Source: Conoideocrella luteorostrata
Taxonomy: Eukaryota > Ascomycota > Sordariomycetes > Hypocreales > Clavicipitaceae
Assembly (NCBI GenBank): GCA_032433595.1
Contig: JASWJB010000105.1
Coordinates: 1-64,000 of the forward strand
Direction: 5' to 3'
DNA: 64,000 nucleotides
The notes beneath the pieces were generated by a model. The model was not told the DNA's origin and did no database searches. It worked only from the letters and a program-made list of their open reading frames with translations. Each line of letters opens with the position of its first letter. The first letter of the stretch is position 1. The position numbers were made by a program, and so were the translations under genes. Below, piece by piece: positions 55,107 through 64,000 of the stretch.

Positions 55107-58100
55107 TCAGTCGGAGCCCTTGATCTTCTTGGACGCTTTGGCCGTGCCGATATGGGTATTATGCACCTGAGACGGACCAGTTGTTAGCTTTTCTACGGCT
55201 CATCATTTCTGCGTCCTAAGGCCGAAGGGCAGAGACGTACCTTTGTAGCAAAACGCAAGCTTGTCAACGTTTCCTTGAGATGCACTTCCAGTGGTGAAAC
55301 CATTACAAACATGAGTGTTTTGCTATTGCCGCCCAAGCTGTATTGCAGCAAGTGTGTGAGCTTGGAGTTTCGGTACGGGATGTGGCCGGATCCCTTGCCA
55401 AGAGCCTCAATCACGTCACCGAGGCAGCTTAAGCTCTTATTGATGTTTTGAGTTTCTTTCATCCGGTCGCCCTCGGCTTGCGAATGCTTGAGACGCTCAG
55501 AACCTGCTAAATCGACGAGGTTCAAGGTACCTTCGCAACGTTCGCCTGTTGCCATGTTCTCGCCAACCAGCTTCAAGATAAAGACACTGTGAGATCGGGA
55601 GGATCGCTCGTTAGCCTTGGTTGCAGCGACAGACCGGTTTTTCTGTGCCTCCTCTAAAATCTTTTCCACGCTAGAGGCCGAGTTGAGCTGAACCGTCTTG
55701 CAATTGGCAATAGTCGTTTGTTTAAGGGATTCGTCGTGGCGGATCTCAAGCTTCTTTGCTCTAGCCTCCCCACAACGGTCATTTGGCGTTAGCAAATCGT
55801 TGAGCTCCTCATTGTACACTTCCACAAAGGAGCCTTCCATGGTATACTCCCATGATTTCTCCTTGAGTTTGGTCATTGTGTCGTAGATCATATGTGTGGC
55901 TCTGGGTATCATGCCATCCTCAGAAGACATTGTGAATGTCTTTCCTGACCCCGTCTGACCGTAACAGAAAATACACACGTTGTAACCGTCTAGAGCGCTC
56001 TGCACCAGCTGTGAAATCTCACCAAAGATTTCTTCATTCTGGACTGCTGGGGCGAATACTCGATCAAATTCAAATGGATGGTTCTTTCTCGATACGACCC
56101 CAAGGCTGCTTCTTTCCATTGGCCCAGCCAACACGATTTCTGCAGAGGTCTTCTCATCAGGAAACAAGATACCGGCTGGGTCGGACGAGTCACCGGTGAG
56201 CGAAGGTCGCACTCGACACATGACCCGGATGTTGCCCTTGAGTTCTTGATACTTGTTGAACAGAACCCGTCTTTCTGTTTCCTCTTTGATGAGCTTCTGG
56301 CGAGCCTCCTCCGCCGCAGCCAATGCTTCCTGAAGCCTTGTTTCCATGCTGAAGAAGGAGTCGGACTGAGCTTTGCTGTCAGATTCGAGAAACTCCACCT
56401 GCGAACGAAGCGAGTTGATCTTGGCCTCTAGAGTAATGTTTGATGCCGAAAGCTCAGTAATGTTGGTTTGGAGACTGTTCTTTAGTTGCCTCTCGCGTTC
56501 AACATCATCCCTCAACCTATCGCATTCTAAACGAGAGTCTCTAATTTCCCGATCTTTGCGCTGTAATTCGAGGCTCAAGTCGTGCTGTTCGCCCCCCATG
56601 CGGGCTCTCAAATCTTGAATCTCCTGGTGGTGCTTCTGGCGCTCATCGGCTAGCTCTTGCTGGTAATGTCGGGTCAGACCATCCTGTCGCGCCTGGTGCT
56701 CTTTGGCATCTTCATCCTTCAACTGGTACAGATCTCGGCTCAGATCTTCCATTTCTGTCCTGTGTTGCCGTAACAGGCCCTCTTGCGTCTCTTGATGTCG
56801 CCTGTTCATGTCCTCAACTTCACGAGTGTTTTGCCATTGAGCCTTTTCTAACTCAAGTCGAACATGCCGTTCCTTGTCCTTAGTCACACCTAGGTCCTTT
56901 GTCAAGACTTCATTTTGCTTCTCCAATTTCTGACGGGCGGCTTCGAGTTCCTGCACTACGAACAAACTTAGCTTGTTGTCATCGAGCTGGCAAGGACCTC
57001 CAAAAGCAATAGCCTACCTCTAGCTTGGGCATTCTCCAAAGCATCTTTTTGCCAATTCTGTTCTTTTAACGAACTGTTAACAATGTCTTTCAGCTCATAG
57101 AACTGAGATTCTACGCTGCCTACTCGGCGGTCAACGTCCCAAGCTGTGAACCCGGCTAGGTTAGAATCTTTTCTTAAAAATTTATGGGGAGAAGGGGACT
57201 TGGAAATAGAAGAGGGGGTTTTGAGGGCGGAAATGCACTCCTCCATCCGCGCCATGTGCTTCTTCATTTGCGTGTTGCTCGGTGTTTTGGGAGGTGCTGC
57301 CTAAGATTCCTGCAGAACCGAGCGAGAAACTGCCCCGCCTAATTTTCTCTCTCTTACAGTCACATATGGTACAGCTGAGAGATCCAAAGGTGAGAGTGCA
57401 GTGTTTGACAACTTTTCTGATGCCACTCGACACACGTCATGGTTGGGAGCATGGTCATGAATGTTCAAACTTTTGAACTTGGACGTGAGAGAGCTATCTC
57501 TGCTGCGGAAGAGTGATGGTGTGGATTTCATGTGCCTGATTTTGGTGCAATGAAGGCTTTCGTTAGATGTTGGTTTCGTACCACTGTTGCTTGTTGACTC
57601 ATCATCGAAATGCTCCTCTGGTCGGTTACCATGTGCTGTTCTTGGACGCGCGACCTGGCTTCTCGATCTCGCATGACTGGATCTCGCTAACGGAGGGTGT
57701 GATCGATCGGATTGGTGTTTGCCAGGACCAATACTCTTTGCAAAACTGCTGATAGAAGCTGCAGGAGCATTTGTGGTATGCCCTAACTTCTTAAGCTGGA
57801 CATCATGGTTAGACACCATCCTTTCGCGCAATGAAAAAGACCCCAAGACCGGCACTCATGGACACAAATGCTGCAGCCCGGGAACATCTGTATGAAGCTC
57901 ACCTGTGCTAAAGTTTGTCCCTTTACACCCAGCTTGCTCGTATTTGCAGAGGATACTGTCGGTGGCGCAGAATATTCGGCTGCCCGGTCAACCAAATTCT
58001 TGCGTTTCGGATCGGGTTGATGTGCTGCAGCAATGGCGCCTATGTTAACGTTCAATGACGCTGATGAATCACATATCTGCATGACAAGTCTTACCAGGTT

Positions 58101-58354
58101 GAGGAATCTCTCGCTTCAAACTAGCCTTCATGCCAGGCGGAGCTGGGATCGAGGATTGGGCGCGAGCATTATGTTGCGAATCGGTCAATTCCGTGAGTCC
58201 TGGGTGAGCAGGCGGTCCTGGCAGGCGACTTATTCTAGAGGCTCGCAAAGGCTGCAGCTAGAGCCACATGTCCTGATGGTCAGCGAACGAGCAACATTAT
58301 ATCGTATTCATGGCGCAATTGGCTATGGCGCACCTGGATATCTGAGGTCTCCAT
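55107..58354 (-). CDS. Kinesin-14, C-terminal motor (KlpA/Kar3-type)
   Basis: A minus-end-directed microtubule motor acting in the spindle (family knowledge). Seven exons join in phase to 938 residues: 58354-58334, 58257-58095, 58039-57903, 57795-57358, 57300-57018, 56955-55241, 55166-55107. The N-terminal third is basic and disordered, as in kinesin-14 tails that bind microtubules. The middle (about 350-600) is a long coiled coil rich in Glu, Gln, Leu and Arg. The motor is C-terminal: YQELKGNIRVMCRVRPSLTG, P-loop CYGQTGSGKTFTM, switch I NERSSRSHSVF, switch II LVDLAGSERL, and end block SLRFATKVHNTHIGTAK. The linker-before-motor order defines kinesin-14. The seven-codon first exon (METSDIQ) is the least certain piece. 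Confidence 0.92.
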
Positions 58355-59343
58355 TGCGAAGTTATATTTGTGCGGGACTGAAAGCCGTCAAAAAGCAGCG
58401 CAAGTTAAATGAAGAGGATTGTATCGATAACGTGGGAAAAGCAGATGGAAGCTATGCTCCGTCGCGTCGTAAACAGGCGATCCTGTGGGCAAGATCTAAC
58501 TCTGGAGCATCCAGCACTTCAATCTTGGATGAGCATCGACATGGACAGCTGAATACAAAATGTCAAAGAAAGACAGATCGGAGCCAGTGCGCGCTACGCC
58601 CCGAAAACGCTGTTATCCTGGAGGGCTCTCCCGCAATAATAGCTGTTAGCCTTGTCTTGACCAGTGGAGCATTCTGCCGTGGTCAATCATTGCAGATAAT
58701 CTGTGGATTTGGTTGTTTATCGACGTCGCGGGGGCAACCATGGCTCACCAGCGCCACACCAATTCCGCCACGCCGCCATTGTCCACAGCGCCACGCAGCT
58801 GTTATGACGCTTTGTCAGCTGAATTTCACATGTCTTGCAAGACTGACTCCAACCAAAGAGTTAGTTAGTTAGTTACGCTCCAACCGTCGAAAGGAAAAAA
58901 AAACGAGTGACGTTTCCAGCCCTCGTACGAGGTTGAACAACTGCGACCCCACACAATCTACCTCAAACCAACCAGAGCTTGCGCCAGGCAGCCTGAATCC
59001 CCAAGTCCTCCAAGAGCTTCTGCTTATCCTGTCACACGAGCCACGCCATTCATTTGCGACAATTAATAGCTCCGTCGCAAACTCAGGGTACTTACACCAT
59101 ACATCTAATAGGCTGAAGTTATACCATCCGAGTTTCTCCTCTTGATCACTAGTATACTTCTTCTTTATCCTCCCTCAAGCCATCTTGTGGTTTTGGCTGG
59201 CTCAAGCTTCTACGACCGAGGGGTCTCTAAAATCCAGAGGGACCACCTTCATCTTATCCTTGCCGTTTATTCTCCTCTGAGTCGCAGTACAACGCCACCC
59301 AAGGTAACTTCGGTTGGAAGGCGTCCGATCCGACTACTTCGTC
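58355..59343. other. Intergenic, divergent promoters
   Basis: Between the divergent kinesin and LOA1-type genes. A long plus-strand frame overlaps the kinesin 5' exons and continues here (58033-58872); it lacks family resemblance. A TTAG tandem (about 58859-58874) is present. Confidence 0.5.
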
Positions 59344-60396
59344 ATGGAGAAGTTTAGTCAGTTTCGTGATCGGGGTGAGAGTTGAAATACAACCCCCATT
59401 CTATCCATCTTGGCGCTTGATCTCGCTGACAGCAACCTTTCAACAATAGCTACTGGGATTGCCCCGTTCCTCCCAGTCACCACACCTCTTACGACCGTCT
59501 CGATAGTGACACACACTATTCTTTTTATATTCCGACTGCCGTTTTTTATTGCGTATGCGGCCAGCTACTTCATTCTTTTCCAACACTTGCCACTCCCCGT
59601 CATTGCGCGGAAGATCGCACTATGGGGATTGATGGCCATCCCCGGTATCTGGTGGGTAGACCTGCAACTCGACGGCGTCAAGCGAGGCACTCTGGCCGAT
59701 CAGCCCCTGGAGCGCTTTCCTCACCCAGGCTCCATCCTCGCCGCCAACTTTACGAGTCCCATCGATGCCGTGTACCTCGCTGCCATCTTCGATCCCGTAT
59801 TCACCGTTTCCTATCCTGGGGAGAGAATGGTCCAGCGCGTGGGCCTTTTTGGTGCAATCATGCAGGCGCTTGGCCCGGTCAGGACAGCTCCGCCGCCTGA
59901 TGCAAAACTGGTTCATCTTGAAGATCTGCTGGAAGAATACCCGGACCGAGTGATTGCTGTATTCCCCGAATGTGGAACTAGCAATGGAAAGGCTGTTTTG
60001 TCATTTAGCCCCTCGATTCTGGAGACACCCGTCGATGTGCCCATGTTTCCTGTGAGCATTCGATACACACCTTCTGACGTTACTACTCCCGTTCCAGGTC
60101 GTTGGTTCGGGTTTTTGTGGAATCTCCTATCGCGACCTACATCTTGCATTCGAGTCCGTGTTGCGGAACGCCAGATGAATACGGCTGTTGCAAAAACCAA
60201 TGGCGCACATGCTTCAGACAGAAGCAGCGAATTAAAGCGTAGAAAAGATGGCTCTTCCGATATACTAGCAGAGGAACAAAGAGTGTTGGACCGTATGGGC
60301 GAGGCCCTTGCTCGATTGAGCCGTGTGAAGCGCGTCGGGCTTTCTATGAAGGAGAAGGTCGCGTTTGTTCAGGCTTACAATGGCAAGAAGTCATGA
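59344..60396 (+). CDS. Lysophosphatidic acid acyltransferase, LOA1/VPS66-like
   Basis: Acylates lysophosphatidic acid at ER or lipid droplets (yeast Loa1 knowledge). Exon 1 (59344-59374) encodes MEKFSQFRDR and joins in phase across intron 59375-59449 to exon 2 (59450-60396), giving 325 residues. The spliced start MEKFSQFRDRATGIAPFLP is a family hallmark and decides the model; reading the second exon alone would begin with a TTG. Two hydrophobic helices lie near residues 30-75. AANFTSPIDAVYLAAIFDPV is at the position of motif I, without the usual HxxxxD histidine, as in this family. AVFPECGTSNGKAVLSFSP is the motif III equivalent. It converges on the dihydroxyacid dehydratase gene. Confidence 0.9.
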
Positions 60397-60833
60397 GATG
60401 AGGTGTTCCGAGTGGAAAGCGTTTTGTTCACGTGTAGAAGATGATAATTCGAAAGCGTAATATCAGTATAATAATATCTGCTGAGCCGGAGATTTTGGCA
60501 TAGCGCTACAGGAGCGTGAAATTGAGTTCCCACTCGGGGTTCTTCTGGGAAACGGTGTGTCTAGAACTGATGCATTGCACGTTCATAACAATTCTGTAGA
60601 TATGGGTTTTGTTTTTTGTTCTTTAAAAATACCTGATATCTTGGCAGCTTTTTACGATCTCTCTTCCACCTTTTGTGAACTGCCCAAATAACAATGCTGT
60701 CCAACAACGGACAATCAAAACCCATCAACTACAATGTCAAAGATCATCAGCGCCTGAGGAAAATAGATCCAAACAAAAGGATTGGCCGCCCAGACCCAAT
60801 CAGTTAAAACACATGATGAACGAAACCCTGAAA
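60397..60833. other. Intergenic, convergent 3' regions
   Basis: Between the stops of the acyltransferase and the dehydratase. Nothing is recognised. Confidence 0.5.
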
Positions 60834-62726
60834 TTAGTGGATAGACCCGTCCGTGACGCATCCTGAGCTAGCGTCACTCACCAACGCGGCATACTTCTTC
60901 AAAGTACCCTTGGTATATCTAGGAGCAGGGGGCTTCCATTCCTTTCGTCGCTTCTCCATCTCGGCCTCGGGAACGTTCAGATCAATGACCGATTTCTCGG
61001 CGTCAATGACAATCTCATCGCCGTCCTTGACAAGAGCAATGGGACCACCGACGATTGCCTCGGGGCAAATGTGGCCAATGATGAAGCCGTGTGAACCACC
61101 AGAGTAACGGCCATCCGTTAAAAGAGCGACGTCCTTGCCGAGACCGGCGCCCATTATAGCAGACGACGGTTTCAGCATTTCGGGCATACCGGGGCCGCCC
61201 TTGGGGCCGTCATATCGGATAATGACAACGCTCTTTTCACCCTTCTTGATTTCGCCCTTCTCCAAACTGGCAATCATGTCGGGTTCAGAGTCGTAAACCT
61301 TGGCCCTGCCGGTAAACCGTAGACCTTCCTTGCCGGTGATCTTTCCGACGCAGCCACCGGGCGCGAGGGACCCGCGCATAATTTGAATATGCCCGGTAGC
61401 CTTGATAGGATTGCTGAGGGGGCGAATAATTTGTTGGTCAGCTGGGAAATCGGGAACGGAATCCATATTTTGCTTCATTGTCTTGCCAGTGACGGTGATC
61501 CCGGAGCCATCGAGCAGACCTTCTTTTAAGAGAAATTTCAGTAAACTGGGGGTGCCACCGATCTTATGGACGTCTTCCATGACATATTTGCCGGAAGGTC
61601 TCAGGTCAGCCAGAAGAGGAACACGATCTGATACGCTTTGGAAGTCGTCAATAGTAAGTTTGATGCCGACCGAATCGGCAATGGCAATGAGATGGAGAAC
61701 CGCGTTAGTGCTACCTCCAAGAATAGAAACTACAGTCATGGCATTTTCAAAAGCTTGACGAGTCATGATATCGCGAGGTCGAATGTCCTCCCTCAATAGG
61801 TTCTTGATTGCTTCTCCGACGCTCTCGCATTCGGCAATCTTGGAAGCATCTTCAGCAGGATTGCTACTGCTTCCCGGGAGACTAAGACCTATGGTCTCCA
61901 GAGCTGTGGCCATGGTGTTCGCAGTGTACATGCCGCCGCAGGCGCCACTTCCCGGGCAGGAATTGCGGATAATGTCGAACCTCTGCTCCTCGGTAATCTC
62001 TCCAGTGATGTACTGGCCATAAGCCTGGAAGGCAGAAACAATGTCAAGAGGTTCACCAGACTTTCCGCAACCAGGTTTAATACTCCCTCCATATACCATG
62101 ATACTAGGGCGGTTGACTCGACCGAAAGCAATCGCAACACCAGGCATGTTCTTGTCGCAGCCGGGCAAGCTGATATTGGCATCATACCATTGGCCACCCA
62201 TGACAGTCTCGATACTGTCGGCAATGACTTCTCGACTTTGCAACGAGTATCTCATGCCCGCTGTACCCATGGAGATGCCATCGCTGACACCAATGGTGTT
62301 GAATCGATAAGGAATAAGACCAGCCTTGGCAACCGATTCTTTAACAACCTTGGACAAGTCCATGAGGTGCATGTTGCAAGGGTTGCCTTCATACCACACT
62401 GAGGAAATGCCAACCTGCGCCTTGTTCATATCCTCTTCTGATAGGCCGGTGGCGTACAGCATTGCTTGCGACGCACCCTGTGATTTGGGTTGCGTAATGG
62501 CCGACGAGACTTTGTTGAGCTGGTTATCCGCTTGGACGGACGATGTGGTAGACAGGAAACGACTGCAACGCTTTGGTGTTAGTGTTGGACAAGTCCAGTG
62601 GCGTTGAAGACAGATCATGGCATGATGCTCGAAACATTAAACATACCTGTGATCTCTACACGACCTGAAGCCATTCCTAGCCAGCGAAGCCAGGCCGGCC
62701 GGCCGTTGGCGCAGAGCAGACAGCAT
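60834..62726 (-). CDS. ILV3: Dihydroxyacid dehydratase, mitochondrial
   Basis: Third common step of valine and isoleucine synthesis: dehydrates 2,3-dihydroxy acids to 2-oxo acids using an iron-sulphur cluster, in the mitochondrion. Exon 1 (62726-62647) encodes a basic presequence ([20 protein letters not shown]) and joins in phase across intron 62646-62563 to exon 2 (62562-60834), giving 602 residues. Cluster-ligand cysteines are in [23 protein letters not shown] and [18 protein letters not shown]. Other family blocks: [61 protein letters not shown] and [13 protein letters not shown] with GHICPEA. Complete and apparently functional. Confidence 0.96.
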
Positions 62727-63569
62727 CGTGGCCAGTGTTGTAGCGGATAACTCGGTAAAGGTTGAGCAACTGGGTCTTGAAAGTAGAATTTACTTGTAAG
62801 TCAAGGCTCAGGTGTCCAACTGTGGGTACCCAGGTATTAGCAAGTGACCAATTGAAGTGCTGTTATTGGGGGTGACGAAATTGAAAGGGAAGGAAGTAAA
62901 ACTTCCAAGCAGCGGTGTCGGCGCGATCAATTTTAAAGTCATTAGTTCAGTCCTCTGTCCCTGTGCTTGTCCCTGTGATTTTTTGTCCCTGTGATTTTTG
63001 TCCCTGCGACTTTGGCGGGCCGACGGTGCTGCTATGCTATTGGATGGATTGGCAGTGCTTGGAGCTACAGGCTCTCGTCCAGCGCAGACTGGTGTCCACC
63101 ATAAGTAATTGAAAGATTCCAATTGGCTTCAATGCTCACATCGTTAGCGACTCCATGCCGTATCCGGCGCTCTCTGTTGCAAACTCAAGCTGCTCTTCAC
63201 CACAGTTAAAAAGACCCAAAAGGACCACAGTATCAATACATTTTCTCTGATATTTCTTCTCAAAGCGAACGACGCTACAGGAGCATTTCGAAGCCAACAT
63301 AATACAGCGCAAACACATTGGGTTGGGTTGTTTCCGTGCTTTCTGACATTCCCTCGCCGACATCGGCCTGCAATGATCTGCAGCAGCTTCGTCCTAGAAT
63401 CATAACGCCTTTCATTAAATTCTGTGAATCAGTAGCGACCAACGTCAATTTTTTGTTTTAAATATATATATATTCATCTGTGTACATTATTCCAAGTTGG
63501 ACCTCATTCGTCAGTCGGGAGACCAAGTCTTGTGAATAGGTATCCTGGCATAAAGATCCTAAGTCCAGC
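62727..63569. other. Intergenic with a short minisatellite
   Basis: Dehydratase promoter and ClpP 3' flank. It holds the repeat at 62955-63008. A 75-codon minus-strand frame at 63136-63363 is unassigned. Confidence 0.5.
62955..63008. repeat. Imperfect minisatellite, unit TGTCCCTGTGATTTTT-like
   Basis: TGTCCCTG recurs four times (62956, 62968, 62985 and 63000, approximately), with GATTTTT spacers in the later units. Confidence 0.7.
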
Positions 63570-63991
63570 TCAGGTATTTTTTTTCTTTTCTTCTTCATCC
63601 TGCCTCTCAGGCCTCTTGGTCAGAATTTTGTCAATCACCCCAAGCTCCAGGGCTTCATCCACGCTCAGATACTTGTCTCTTTCCATCATATCGTTAACCT
63701 CTTCTAGCGAATATTTATCAACCCCCTTAGCTTTATTCAAATGGTAGCGCATGATCTTGTTAGACTGCTCGCGGATTTTCTGTATTTGATTTGCGTAAAT
63801 GAGAATATCAGATGCCTGGCCTCTTGTTCCGCCTAGTGGCTGATGAATCATGATAGAGCTATGCGGCAATGCAAATCGGCTTCCTTCCTCTCCGCCCACG
63901 AGAAGAATAGCTGCCATCGAGGCTGCACCGCCGACACAGACGGTTGATACAGGAGATTTTATATATGTCATTGTATCGTAAATTGCCATTC
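63570..63991 (-). CDS. clpP: ATP-dependent Clp protease proteolytic subunit (3' part)
   Basis: The mitochondrial serine protease chamber subunit that works with ClpX (family knowledge). The last exon begins at 63991 after a YAG acceptor (CGTAG) and reads GMAIYDTMTYIKSPVSTVCV. The catalytic Ser is in GGAASMAAILL and the His in ALPHSSIMIHQPLGG; the catalytic Asp is in the MERDKYLS block. The C-terminus is Glu/Lys-rich. The 5' exons lie beyond the window edge. The gene is incomplete only because of the window. Confidence 0.93.
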
Positions 63992-64000
63992 CTACGGCAT

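Noticed and set aside
58033..58872. Plus-strand 279-codon frame upstream of the LOA1-type gene
   Set aside because: It overlaps kinesin exons on the other strand that are fixed by phase and protein family; the frame itself has no recognisable motif.
1..64000. CRISPR arrays, insertion sequences or prophage
   Set aside because: No spaced direct repeats, transposase frames or phage genes; the genome is fungal.

Overview
The window is from a filamentous ascomycete (Pezizomycotina, most likely a sordariomycete such as Hypocreales). Introns are short (about 50-110 bases), start GTAAGT/GTGAGC-like and end YAG, often with a CTAAC branch point. Genes are not in operons. The set is typically fungal: Zn2Cys6 regulator, P450, GMC oxidoreductase, GPI-anchored surface enzymes, aminoadipate-pathway lysine synthesis. 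Exon joins below were built by hand from splice sites and reading-frame phase.

Layout. 0-22.7 kb: tail of a membrane protein, secreted lysophospholipase, mitochondrial-type NAD kinase, a lysophospholipid acyltransferase, an allantoate-permease-type MFS transporter, a small Ser-rich membrane protein, a GPI-anchored 5'-nucleotidase, and a Zn2Cys6 factor facing an FAD monooxygenase. 23.6-33.1 kb: an accessory island that looks devoted to non-self recognition and regulated cell death. It holds a VIT-VWA protein with a degenerate NACHT-like C-terminus, a divergent gene ending in an intact subtilisin-like protease, a convergent two-exon gene encoding a 278-residue gasdermin-like (HET-Q1/RCD-1-type) protein, and a broken nucleoside-phosphorylase domain of the kind that heads fungal NLR proteins. 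34.9-37.3 kb: homocitrate synthase in 15 exons. 37.3-45.0 kb: gene-poor, with two decayed genes, one an AYR1-like SDR with CpA-to-TpA stop codons. 45-64 kb: P450, HhH-GPD DNA glycosylase, GMC oxidoreductase, an unrecognised conserved-looking protein, kinesin-14, LOA1-type acyltransferase, dihydroxyacid dehydratase and the 3' part of ClpP.

How it fits together. Most genes are independent housekeeping or surface functions. The island is the exception: a protease and a gasdermin-like pore former lie tail to tail 60 bases apart, the arrangement of the Cryphonectria het-Q1/het-Q2 incompatibility pair, in which the protease activates the gasdermin by clipping its C-terminus. The VIT-VWA/NTPase-like gene shares the protease's upstream region and is a candidate sensor or scaffold (inference). 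The protease's middle exons could not be resolved, so whether the module is functional here is open.
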